Positions 34,598 through 42,293 of a stretch of DNA of 64,000 nt are shown here, piece by piece (the stretch's first letter is position 1; every line of letters starts with the position of its first letter). A program made the position numbers and the translations under genes. Origin of the DNA: Comamonas resistens (lineage in GTDB: Bacteria > Pseudomonadota > Gammaproteobacteria > Burkholderiales > Burkholderiaceae_C); contig NZ_CP125947.1 in assembly GCF_030064165.1 (NCBI RefSeq), positions 4,526,001-4,590,000 of the forward strand, given 5' to 3'. The notes beneath the pieces are model-generated. The model did no database searches and had not been told where the DNA came from. It saw only the letters and a program-made list of their open reading frames with translations.

Positions 34598-35827
34598 TCA
34601 GTCGCGCCCCAGATAGCTCTCGGCCAGCTTCACCCAGTACGAGGCCGTGACCGGCAGCAGGTTGTCGTTGAAGTCATAGGCCGCGTTGTGCACCATGCAG
34701 CCGCCCTCGCCCACGCCGTTGCCGACGATGAAGTAGTTGCCCGGAACCTGGTTGAGCATGATGGCGAAGTCATCGCTGGCCTGCAGCGGCTGCAGATCGG
34801 GAATCAGCCATTGCTCGCCTGGAAATGCACGCGCCACCTCCACCGCAAAATCCGTCGCGGCCTTATCGTTCATGACGGGCGGATAACGCCACTTGTAGTC
34901 CACCTCGGCCGTGGCGCGGTGCACGGCGGCCTGGGCATGGGCCATGGCCGTGATGCGCTCGCGCAGCTGCTGACGCACCTCGGGGCAGCGCGCGCGAATG
35001 GTCACGCGCAGCTCGCAGGTTTCGGGAATCACATTGGGCGCATCGCCCGCATGGATGGCACCGATGGTGACCACGGCCATGTCGTTGGGATCGATCTCGC
35101 GCGAGCGTATGGTCTGCAGCGCCAGCACCAGATGCGAGGCCACGACGATGGGGTCCACCGCCACATGGGGCATGGCGCCATGGCCGCCCTTGCCGCGGAT
35201 GGTGATGATGGCCGTGTCCGAGCTGGAATACATCACGCCCGAGCGAAAGCCGAACTGCCCGGCCGGGTAGCCGGGCTCGTTGTGAAAGGCGTAGAGCGCA
35301 TCGCAGGGAAACAGCTCGAACAGGCCCTGCTCCACCATCTTCTGTGCGCCGCCATGGCCTTCCTCGGCGGGCTGGAAGATCAGATGGAGCGTGCCCTGGA
35401 GCTGGTTCCTGCGCCCGGCCAGCACCCTGGCTGCGGCCAGCAGCGTGGCCGTATGCCCGTCGTGGCCGCAGGCATGCATCTTGCCGTCGTGACGACTGGC
35501 ATAGGGCAGGCCCGTGGCTTCACGGATGGGCAGCGCATCCATGTCGGCGCGCAGGCCAAGACGTTTGCCGATGTGCTTGCCATTCGGGTGATCGCCGCAG
35601 CGCAGCGTCCCCACCACGCCGGTATCGCCCAGGCCGCGATGGACCTCGTAGCCCCATTCGGCCAGCCTGGCGGCCACGATATCGCCGGTGCGGTGCTCTT
35701 CGTAGGCCAGCTCGGGATGGGCATGCAGATCGTGGCGCAGGGCCAGCATTTCCTGTGCAATGACCGCCACTTCGGGCAGCACGGGCGGGTGGATTTCGGC
35801 ATGCACCGGGTTCACAGGCGCGGCCAT
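34598..35827 (-). CDS. M20 family amidohydrolase (hippurate hydrolase/aminoacylase-like)
   Basis: A 409-residue metallohydrolase. The N-terminal ALRHDLHAHPELAYEE, the metal-binding HACGHDGHTATLLAAA and the EEGHGGA segment are those of IAA-amino acid/hippurate hydrolases. No signal peptide, so cytoplasmic. It probably releases an amino acid or an acyl group from an N-acyl compound. Gaps of 3 bases to the Bug gene and 7 bases to the PRTase gene indicate one operon. Confidence 0.93.
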   Translation of the reverse strand: MAAPVNPVHAEIHPPVLPEVAVIAQEMLALRHDLHAHPELAYEEHRTGDIVAARLAEWGYEVHRGLGDTGVVGTLRCGDHPNGKHIGKRLGLRADMDALPIREATGLPYASRHDGKMHACGHDGHTATLLAAARVLAGRRNQLQGTLHLIFQPAEEGHGGAQKMVEQGLFELFPCDALYAFHNEPGYPAGQFGFRSGVMYSSSDTAIITIRGKGGHGAMPHVAVDPIVVASHLVLALQTIRSREIDPNDMAVVTIGAIHAGDAPNVIPETCELRVTIRARCPEVRQQLRERITAMAHAQAAVHRATAEVDYKWRYPPVMNDKAATDFAVEVARAFPGEQWLIPDLQPLQASDDFAIMLNQVPGNYFIVGNGVGEGGCMVHNAAYDFNDNLLPVTASYWVKLAESYLGRD

Positions 35828-35830
35828 GGC

Positions 35831-36823
35831 TTATTCCGCCTGGATGTTGGCCGACTTCACGATCTGGGCATAGCCGGCTTTTTCCTTCTTCAGAAACTGG
35901 ACAAAGCTGGCCTGGGTGCCGGAGCCAGGCGTGGCGCCGCCATCTTCCAGGCGCTTGCGCACATCGGGCATCTTGAGCACGGCGTCCAGCTCGGTAGCCA
36001 GACGCGTGACCACGGCCTGAGGCGTCTTGGCGGGCACGAACAGCCCCGTCCAGGTATTGAGGTCAAAGCCCTTGAGTTCGGCCGTCTCGCCAAAGGTGGG
36101 CACGGCGTGGATGGCATCGATGCGCTTGGCCGATGTCACGCCCAGACCTTCGAGCTTTTTCTGCTGGATCATGGGCACGGCGCTCACGGTGGTGAGCATG
36201 CCCACATCGACCTGACCGCCCATCACGTCGCTGGTGATCTGGGCACCGCCGCGATAGGGCACATGCACCAGCTTGATCTTGGCGCGCTCCTGCAGCATTT
36301 CCATGGCCAGATGCAGCATGGTGCCCACGCCCGATGTGGCATAGGTCAGCGAGCCGGGCTTGGAACGCGCCAATGCAATCAGCTCGTTCAGATTGTGCGC
36401 CGGCAGGCCGGGACGGGCCACGGCGACCACGGGTGCGATGGTGGTCAGCCCCACCGGGGTCAGATCCTTTTCGGCGTCGTACTTGACGGCGGAGTTCACC
36501 AGCTGGGCAATGCTGATGGGGCCATCAAAGCCCATGAGCAAGGTATAGCCATCGGCAGGCGCCTTGACGGCCTTGCTCACCCCGAGCACACCACCGGCGC
36601 CAGGTACGTTGTCCACCACGATGGACTGATGCAGGCGTTCGCCCAGCTTCTGGCCGATCAGGCGGGCCGTGGTGTCCACATTGCCGCCGGCGCTGAACGG
36701 CACGATCAGCGTGATGGGCTTGGCGGCGGGCCAGGCATCGGCGGCGGCGAAAACGGCGGGCGCGGTAAAGCCTGAGGCCAGCAAGGCGGCGGCGGCAACA
36801 AAGGAGCGGCGGAGTGTGGACAT
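35831..36823 (-). CDS. Bug family tripartite tricarboxylate transporter receptor
   Basis: A 330-residue periplasmic binding protein of the Bug (TctC-like) family. The signal peptide SFVAAAALLASGFTAPAVFA is followed by ITLIVPFSAGGNVDTTARLIGQKL, which carries the conserved P-F-AGG-xxD loop. No membrane components are nearby, as is usual for the many orphan Bug proteins of Burkholderiales. The ATG at 36823 fits the signal peptide; the upstream start at 36886 is less likely. It is the first gene of the Bug-M20-PRTase operon. Confidence 0.92.
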   Translation of the reverse strand: MSTLRRSFVAAAALLASGFTAPAVFAAADAWPAAKPITLIVPFSAGGNVDTTARLIGQKLGERLHQSIVVDNVPGAGGVLGVSKAVKAPADGYTLLMGFDGPISIAQLVNSAVKYDAEKDLTPVGLTTIAPVVAVARPGLPAHNLNELIALARSKPGSLTYATSGVGTMLHLAMEMLQERAKIKLVHVPYRGGAQITSDVMGGQVDVGMLTTVSAVPMIQQKKLEGLGVTSAKRIDAIHAVPTFGETAELKGFDLNTWTGLFVPAKTPQAVVTRLATELDAVLKMPDVRKRLEDGGATPGSGTQASFVQFLKKEKAGYAQIVKSANIQAE

Positions 36824-37063
36824 GGACAGGCAGCAATTGGGAAGCCATGCAGGACCAGAGCAATCTGTGACGCAGCATGGCCACAAAACCGGAGGCAGCG
36901 ACGGTGCGCCCCTGCGGCAGACGGGCTAGGCCGCTGATTATCCCAGAGCCTCACTGGCGCAGCCATAGCAGGAATTACTTAGCAATTCTGGTTCACCCTA
37001 GATTCAAGCTCCCGTCATTTCTAGGGTTCACGCCAGCCCGCCGCCGCCATTCAGCCCCTCAGA

Positions 37064-38890
37064 ATGGCGGCCATGCTCTCTCCCAGCCAAGTCATCGTTC
37101 TGGCCACCCCGGTGTTTTTTGCACTGATTGCCGTGGAATGGATCATCAGCCTGCGGCGCGGCCGCAATGCCTATGGCCTGGCCGATGCCATCAGCTCGCT
37201 GAACCTGGGGGTGCTGAGCCAGACCAGCGCCGTCTTCACCAAACTGTTGACGCTGGGCATCTATACGGCCGTGGTCAGCCATATCGCACTGATTCAAGCC
37301 GACAGCTTCTGGACAAGCCTGCCGGGCTGGCTGCTGGCCCTGGTCTTCTATGATTTTTGCTACTACTGGCTGCACCGCATGGGCCACGAAGTGGGCGTGC
37401 TCTGGGCCGCCCACTCCGTACACCACCAAAGCCAGGCCTACAACCTCTCGACGGCCTTGCGCCAGACCAGCTCCGGCGCTTTGCTGGGCTGGGTCTTCTA
37501 TCTGCCCATGGCGCTGGCCGGCGTGCCTCCGCTGGTGTTTGCCGTGGTGGGGCTGATCGACCTGCTCTACCAGTTCTGGGTGCATACCGAGCAGGTCAAG
37601 AAGCTGGGCTGGTTCGACCGCTGGTTCTGCGCCCCCAGCAATCACCGCGTGCACCATGCTGTCAACGACCGCTACCTGGACAAGAACTACGGCGGCATTC
37701 TCATCATCTGGGACCGGTTGTTCGGCACCTACAAGACCGAGGACGATGAAGATCCCTGCGTCTACGGCACGCGCGGGCTGCTGCAAAGCTGGGATCCGCT
37801 GTGGGCCAATGCCACCGTCTACCGCCAGCTAGCGCACGACAGCTGGCACGCGCGCAACTGGCTGGACAAGGCGCGCGTCTGGTTCAAGCCTCCGGGCTGG
37901 CGGCCGGCCGATGTGGCGCAGCGCTTTCCCAAGCCTGCCTTCGACCTGGACGAGCACCGCATCATCTACGCACCGCCCATGAGCCAGCCACTGCGCTGGT
38001 TTGCCGGTCTGCTGTTTGCCGCACTAGTGGCCGGCACCTCGGTCTTTCTCTGGCATGCCGACCAGTCGCCGCTGTCCAGCAATCTGATCTGGTTTGGCGT
38101 GCTGCTGACCGGGCAATGGGCGCTGGGCGCGGCCATGCAGGGCCGCATCAGCCTTTGGATGGCGCTGATGCTGCAAAGCGGTGCACTGGCCACGGCCACC
38201 GCAGCTTTAGGCCTGCGCGAGTGGCACTGGCTGTTCAAGCCAGCGACCATGGTTTTTGCTCTGATTTACATAGCCTCTTGCGCAAGCTCCTTCAACACTT
38301 CAATGCAAAGAGCAAGTAAAAAGCAGACGTTATTGCTGGCTGCCGCTATCGTTTTTTCACTTTGCGGCGATATCAGCCTGATGCGGGAGGATCTGTTCAT
38401 CCCCGGCTTGGTCAGCTTTCTGCTGGCTCACCTCTGCTATCTGGCGCTGTTCAAGCAGGATGCGCCCTGGTTCCCCAGCCGCAAAGCCCTGCTGCGGGTT
38501 GCCGCCATCGGCATCGCCATGTATGCCTACCTCTGGACCCATGGTCTGCCCACCGCGCTGCGCCTGCCTGTGGCAGCCTATGTCGGCGTCATTGCCCTGA
38601 TGGCCGCCCAGGCCTGGGGCCGCTATCAGCTACTGTGCCAGCGCCATGCACTTCTGGTCGCACTGGGCGCCAGCTTTTTCATGCTCAGCGATTCGGTACT
38701 GGCCATCAACCGCTTCGCCCAGCCCCTGCCCTGGTCTGCCATCTGGGTGCTGCTCACCTACTACGCGGCGCAGGCGCTGATCGTGCAAGGAGTTCTGCAG
38801 CACTCAAGTCGACCATCTGCGGGCGCTGCTGCGCACCAATCAGCCCCGCTTGGGGATGCGACAAGCCTTCTTCAGCCAACCAAGGGTTGA
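37064..38890 (+). CDS. Alkylglycerol-monooxygenase-like hydroxylase fused to YhhN/TMEM86 lysoplasmalogenase
   Basis: A 608-residue integral membrane protein. The N-terminal ~400 residues are a fatty acid hydroxylase/sterol desaturase-type di-iron enzyme. Its histidine clusters are HRMGH (104-108), HSVHH (117-121) and HRVHH (194-198), with YNLSTALRQ after the second, as in alkylglycerol monooxygenase. Residue Q124 replaces the glutamate usual in HHxSE. The C-terminal ~200 residues are a YhhN family domain (KPATMVFALIY, SLCGDISLM, LSDSVLAINRF, LLTYYAAQALI). Each half is known for cleaving ether lipids. The fusion and the predicted pathway are inference. The ATG at 37064 was chosen; 37073 is possible. 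Confidence 0.85.
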   Translation: MAAMLSPSQVIVLATPVFFALIAVEWIISLRRGRNAYGLADAISSLNLGVLSQTSAVFTKLLTLGIYTAVVSHIALIQADSFWTSLPGWLLALVFYDFCYYWLHRMGHEVGVLWAAHSVHHQSQAYNLSTALRQTSSGALLGWVFYLPMALAGVPPLVFAVVGLIDLLYQFWVHTEQVKKLGWFDRWFCAPSNHRVHHAVNDRYLDKNYGGILIIWDRLFGTYKTEDDEDPCVYGTRGLLQSWDPLWANATVYRQLAHDSWHARNWLDKARVWFKPPGWRPADVAQRFPKPAFDLDEHRIIYAPPMSQPLRWFAGLLFAALVAGTSVFLWHADQSPLSSNLIWFGVLLTGQWALGAAMQGRISLWMALMLQSGALATATAALGLREWHWLFKPATMVFALIYIASCASSFNTSMQRASKKQTLLLAAAIVFSLCGDISLMREDLFIPGLVSFLLAHLCYLALFKQDAPWFPSRKALLRVAAIGIAMYAYLWTHGLPTALRLPVAAYVGVIALMAAQAWGRYQLLCQRHALLVALGASFFMLSDSVLAINRFAQPLPWSAIWVLLTYYAAQALIVQGVLQHSSRPSAGAAAHQSAPLGDATSLLQPTKG

Positions 38891-38915
38891 CCCTAGAGCG
38901 CTCTGCGGCGACAAT
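38887..38915 (+). promoter_or_regulatory. Possible sigma70 promoter of the magnesium locus
   Basis: TTGACC (38887-38892), a 17-base spacer and GACAAT (38910-38915) overlap the stop codon of the fusion gene. Transcription starting near 38922 would precede the small ORF at 38945. Confidence 0.4.
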
Positions 38916-39233
38916 AGAGGGATCGCAATTTCAGGAGTCCCCACGTGGACAGTGCCAGTTCAACCAGTGATTTATCGCCAGCCGCAATGGCTGCGAAGCT
39001 GGTCGTCTGACAGACTCCCCCAGGATCGGGAGTCGTCATCGACCAACCCGCTCCTTGCCTCGCGCGCCCATCCATACTGCCGACCGCTTGCCAGCCCTGC
39101 CGATGCCAGGCTGTTTGCGGTATGTGTGCATCACTGAAAAATCGACTTGTGTTGCCAGGCTCTCCAGGGTCTGCCGACGGACATGTTGAGAACTTGTGCG
39201 TTCCGTTCCTGTTCGACGAGAAAGGAGTACGCC
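38891..39233 (+). other. Leader region of the magnesium locus
   Basis: A 343-base stretch after the fusion gene. It holds a possible promoter, a small ORF at 38945-39010, and a hairpin GACTCCC / GGGAGTC (39013-39019 / 39028-39034). The left arm can instead pair with the Shine-Dalgarno GGAGTC (38934-38939). I see no further gene. Confidence 0.5.
38945..39010 (+). CDS. Possible 21-residue leader peptide
   Basis: A GTG at 38945 follows TCAGGAGT at a good distance and opens a 21-codon frame (MDSASSTSDLSPAAMAAKLVV). An internal ATG at 38987 is also in frame. It lies between a possible promoter and a hairpin upstream of the small genes of the magnesium locus. It is too short to claim by coding statistics. 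Confidence 0.35.
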   Translation: MDSASSTSDLSPAAMAAKLVV

Positions 39234-39428
39234 ATGCGCCATCAACTCAAGCACCTCATGTGCCGGTTCCGCCGCCAGGGATCGGGCCAGCCCCTGGCTG
39301 TCTGCCCACCTGCGCATACGCCTCAGGCGCTGGAACAGGCCGCAGAACTCGACGCCCGGACCAGTTGGCCCACGCATCGCATCCGCAGCTTTTTGCTGAC
39401 GCAACGCCCGCGCCACAACGCCGGCTGA
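39234..39428 (+). CDS. Small basic protein of unknown function
   Basis: A 64-residue frame (MRHQLKHLMCRFRRQG...RPRHNAG), rich in Arg and His, with two Cys and no membrane segment. A strong GAAAGGAGT precedes the ATG, and a terminator-like hairpin follows 22 bases after the stop. It could be a small regulatory protein or a leader of the magnesium locus. I recognise no family. Confidence 0.5.
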   Translation: MRHQLKHLMCRFRRQGSGQPLAVCPPAHTPQALEQAAELDARTSWPTHRIRSFLLTQRPRHNAG

Positions 39429-39449
39429 ACCACCGCCAGATGCTGCACG

Positions 39450-39478
39450 GCCTGCCGCATGGCAGGCACGGTTTTTTA
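39450..39478 (+). terminator. Hairpin terminator or attenuator
   Basis: Arms GCCTGCC / GGCAGGC with a 4-base loop, then ACGG and six T. It separates the 64-residue ORF from the MgtL-like leader. Confidence 0.65.
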
Positions 39479-39525
39479 TCGCCGGGCCGCCCCAAGATGA
39501 AAAGCTCCTTCCCGGAGGGGCAGCG

Positions 39526-39560
39526 ACCACACGCAGTGGAAAGCGTGGGGTGTCATTTTT
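39526..39560 (+). terminator. Second hairpin with T-run before the MgtL-like leader
   Basis: Arms ACCACACGC / GCGTGGGGT (one mismatch), an 8-base loop, followed by GTCATTTTT. It lies just upstream of the Shine-Dalgarno of the 39582 ORF. Confidence 0.45.
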
Positions 39561-39581
39561 CAAACCTTTCAAGGAGCACGC

Positions 39582-39731
39582 ATGGACCCCGACCCTAGCC
39601 GATCTTGCTGCGCACCTGATGCTCATGCACAGGTGTTAGCCATTGCTGTCTGCGTGCCCGCCGTTCAGAACCTGGGCATGCATTTGTTTTTGCCATACGC
39701 CTTCACGGCCGGGTTACCCACGACTGTCTGA
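39582..39731 (+). CDS. MgtL-like magnesium-sensing leader peptide (candidate)
   Basis: A 49-codon ORF with AAGGAG before the ATG. It starts M-D-P-D-P-S-R, matching the enterobacterial MgtL start M-E-P-D-P-T-P. Such acidic-proline runs at the N-terminus destabilise translating ribosomes when Mg2+ is low, which in enterobacteria controls mgtA. The peptide ends 42 bases before the MgtE-N-like gene, which is followed by an MgtC family gene. The stop codon lies in a possible CGGCCGG / CCGGCCG stem (39706-39748). The length is greater than MgtL (17 residues); the sequence after residue 6 is not similar. Confidence 0.55.
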   Translation: MDPDPSRSCCAPDAHAQVLAIAVCVPAVQNLGMHLFLPYAFTAGLPTTV

Positions 39732-39773
39732 CATGGGGACTCCGGCCGCCCAGGCCCATCAAGGAGTTAGCCC

Positions 39774-40136
39774 ATGCGACGCCTTCTGCAGCTGAACCTG
39801 CACCCCATTCACACAACCACCGCACCCCAGCAAGGCCTGCAACAGGCCGTGGTCCGCGCCCTGGAGCTTCGTCACACCGAGGTGCTGCGTCACCTGGGAT
39901 CGAACCGGCAAAGCGCCGAATTTGCCTCCGTGCTGGCCACGCTGCCAGCCCGTCAGCGCGATGACGCCCTGTCCTTGCTGGAACCCCGCCAACGCGAATC
40001 CGTGCTCATGCACCTGCCCCGCCAGGCGCAAAAGCAATGGCATGGGGCAAGCACCTCCCCGGCACCCCGCCGCCGTGCCCGCACGCGCCCCAGCCTCTGG
40101 CTGCGCGGCCTCTATCGCTCACTGCGCCAAGACTGA
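39774..40136 (+). CDS. Stand-alone MgtE N-domain-like protein
   Basis: A 120-residue soluble protein. Residues ~22-85 (VLRHLGSNRQSAEFASVLATLPARQRDDALSLLEPRQRESVLMHLP) show the repeated Leu-rich helical hairpin pattern of the MgtE intracellular N domain, which senses Mg2+ in full-length MgtE. There are no CBS or membrane domains. The C-terminus is short and very basic. It has AAGGAG before the ATG, lies after the MgtL-like leader and ends 143 bases before the MgtC gene. A Mg2+-linked regulatory role is inferred. Confidence 0.6.
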   Translation: MRRLLQLNLHPIHTTTAPQQGLQQAVVRALELRHTEVLRHLGSNRQSAEFASVLATLPARQRDDALSLLEPRQRESVLMHLPRQAQKQWHGASTSPAPRRRARTRPSLWLRGLYRSLRQD

Positions 40137-40279
40137 AAAGCCGCCGACAGCCCGCCAATCCGGGCGGACTGTCATCACGGCTGTCGCTTGCAGGCCCTAT
40201 GCTGCATGCTGACCATGAACAGCTCAAGGCCGGATCTGCTCTTTCTGCGCCACCCGCAACCACAGAAAAACACCATCGC

Positions 40280-40996
40280 ATGCAATCCCTGCAAAACTTT
40301 CATCTGCTCTCGACGCTGAACACCATACTGTGCCTGGTTGTGGCCTTTGTCTGCGGCAGCGTCATCGGTCTGGAGCGGCAGATCCGCCAGCGCACGGCAG
40401 GCCTGCGCACCAATACATTGGTGGCCGTTGGCGCCGCCGTGTTTGTGGACCTGGCCATGCGTATCTCGGGTGCCGATGGCTCCACACGCGTGATCTCCTA
40501 TGTAGTCTCCGGCGTGGGCTTTCTGGGTGCGGGCGCCATCATGAAGGAAGGCGCCAACATCACGGGGCTGAACACCGCTGCCACGCTGTGGGGCTCGGCT
40601 GCGGTCGGCGCCTGCGCGGGCGCGGGCATGCTGCCCGAAGCCGGTATCGCCACCTTGTTCGTGCTGGCCAGCAATACCTTGCTGCGTCCGGTGGTCAACT
40701 ACATAGACCGCCACCCCGTCGCCGAGCACGCCAGTGAAGCCACCTACTATGTCTATGCCATCTGTCAGCGTGAGGTACAGGCCGATGTGCGCGAGCGCCT
40801 GCAGGATCTGCTGGAAGCTGCCAACTACCCCGTACGCACGGTATCCAAGCACGATATTCCGCCGAACAACTGCGAGGTTGAAGCCGAGCTGTTTGCCACG
40901 GCAGTCCATGCCGAGGAACTGGATCAGGTGCTGACCCAGATAGAAGCCATGCCCGGCGTGGTGCAGGCATTCTGGAATGCCGGGCCTCAGAACTGA
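40280..40996 (+). CDS. mgtC: MgtC/SapB family membrane protein
   Basis: A 238-residue inner-membrane protein. The N-terminal half has about four to five transmembrane segments with the family motifs VCGSVIGLERQIRQRTAGLRTNTLVAVGAA, VISYVVSGVGFLGAGAIMKEG and GLNTAATLWGSAAVG. The C-terminal ~90 residues are a soluble ACT-like domain. MgtC helps bacteria cope with low Mg2+ and, in Salmonella, inhibits the F-ATPase and aids survival in macrophages. ATG at 40280 gives the usual short N-terminus; an upstream in-frame ATG exists. Confidence 0.92.
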   Translation: MQSLQNFHLLSTLNTILCLVVAFVCGSVIGLERQIRQRTAGLRTNTLVAVGAAVFVDLAMRISGADGSTRVISYVVSGVGFLGAGAIMKEGANITGLNTAATLWGSAAVGACAGAGMLPEAGIATLFVLASNTLLRPVVNYIDRHPVAEHASEATYYVYAICQREVQADVRERLQDLLEAANYPVRTVSKHDIPPNNCEVEAELFATAVHAEELDQVLTQIEAMPGVVQAFWNAGPQN

Positions 40997-41012
40997 GCCC
41001 TCTGTCCCCATC

Positions 41013-41040
41013 AAAAAAGCGGCCACCTGGCCGCTTTTTT
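41013..41040. terminator. Bidirectional terminator between mgtC and ruvB
   Basis: AAAAAAGCGGCC / GGCCGCTTTTTT, a 12-bp perfect stem with 4-base loop and A- and T-runs on either side, serving both convergent genes. Confidence 0.92.
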
Positions 41041-41053
41041 GTGGGAGCCATCT

Positions 41054-42151
41054 TCAAGTCTTCGCATCGCCCTCGGGCACCTTCAAACCCAGATGCTGGT
41101 AGGCCGCCTGCGTCGCCATGCGCCCGCGCGGCGTGCGCTGCAGAAAGCCCTGCTGGATCAGATAGGGCTCGATCACATCCTCGATGGTGCCGGACTCCTC
41201 GCCAATGCTGGCCGCGATATTGTCCAGGCCAACCGGACCTCCATCGAATCGGTGCACCACGGCTTCGAGCAGCTTGCGGTCCATGATGTCAAAGCCCTGG
41301 GGGTCCACATCGAGCATGGCCAGGGCCTTGTCGGCAATCTCGCGCGTGATGCGGCCGTCGCCCTTGACGTCGGCATAGTCGCGCACGCGGCGCAGCAGGC
41401 GGTTGGCGATACGCGGCGTGCCGCGCGAGCGGCGCGCGATCTCGAAACAGCCTTCCTCGTCGATCGGCGCATTGAGCAGGCCCGCGCTGCGTTTGACGAT
41501 GCGCGAGAGCTCCTCGGAGGTATAGAACTCCAGCCGCGCCACGATGCCGAAGCGGTCGCGCAGCGGGTTGGTGAGCATGCCGGCGCGCGTGGTCGCCCCC
41601 ACAAGGGTGAAAGGCTGGAGATCGAGCTTGATGGAGCGTGCGGCCGGGCCTTCGCCGATCATGATGTCGATCTGGTAGTCCTCCAGCGCCGGGTAGAGGA
41701 TTTCCTCGACCACCGGGCTCAGGCGGTGAATCTCGTCGATGAACAGTACATCGTTGGGCTCGAGATTGGTCAGCAGCGCCGCCAGATCCTTGGGCTTTTC
41801 CAGCACCGGGCCGCTGGTCTGGCGCAGGTTCACGCCCAGCTCGGCCGCGATGATGTGGGACAGCGTGGTCTTGCCCAGACCGGGCGGGCCGAACAGCAGC
41901 ACATGATCGAGCGCCTCGCTGCGTTTCTTGGCAGCGCCGATAAAGATTTCGAGCTGCTCGCGGGCCTTGGCCTGGCCCACATACTCATCAAGCAATTTAG
42001 GGCGCAGCGCGCGTTCCAGCGCCTCCTCGCCCTGCGACGAATGTCCGGCCGATACCATTCGCGGCGCCAATGCCTCGGGTTCGGCGGCCACGCTTCTGGC
42101 CTTGCGTGCGGGTGCGGGACTGGCCGCAAATTCGTCCACTTGAATCGTCAT
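41054..42151 (-). CDS. ruvB: Holliday junction branch migration helicase RuvB
   Basis: A 365-residue AAA+ motor that drives branch migration with RuvA. Visible are the N-terminal [12 protein letters not shown], Walker [15 protein letters not shown], Walker [11 protein letters not shown], sensor 1 LVGATTRAG and the C-terminal winged helix ([32 protein letters not shown]...TPRGR). It has about 30 extra N-terminal residues. Unlike most proteobacteria it is not next to ruvA, which lies 2.3 kb away beyond two unrelated genes. Confidence 0.98.
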   Translation of the reverse strand: MTIQVDEFAASPAPARKARSVAAEPEALAPRMVSAGHSSQGEEALERALRPKLLDEYVGQAKAREQLEIFIGAAKKRSEALDHVLLFGPPGLGKTTLSHIIAAELGVNLRQTSGPVLEKPKDLAALLTNLEPNDVLFIDEIHRLSPVVEEILYPALEDYQIDIMIGEGPAARSIKLDLQPFTLVGATTRAGMLTNPLRDRFGIVARLEFYTSEELSRIVKRSAGLLNAPIDEEGCFEIARRSRGTPRIANRLLRRVRDYADVKGDGRITREIADKALAMLDVDPQGFDIMDRKLLEAVVHRFDGGPVGLDNIAASIGEESGTIEDVIEPYLIQQGFLQRTPRGRMATQAAYQHLGLKVPEGDAKT

Positions 42152-42293
42152 GGCGGCAATTGTGCCCTAAGCCCGGCATAACCACTGATTAAAAATACAG
42201 GGCTAAACAAAATCCCACAGTTGCATTCCGCACAGACTGGCAGCGTACCCCTGCCATGCGCACAATCATTGCAGCCGACTTCTGGAACTTCAT

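Noticed and set aside
34529..36775. A 748-codon plus-strand open frame across the PRTase, M20 and Bug genes
   Set aside because: It runs antisense to three recognised genes and is His/Gly/Ala-rich shadow sequence.
39036..39626. A 196-codon minus-strand frame across the magnesium locus leader
   Set aside because: No Shine-Dalgarno or protein-like features, and it conflicts with the small plus-strand ORFs that have good ribosome-binding sites.
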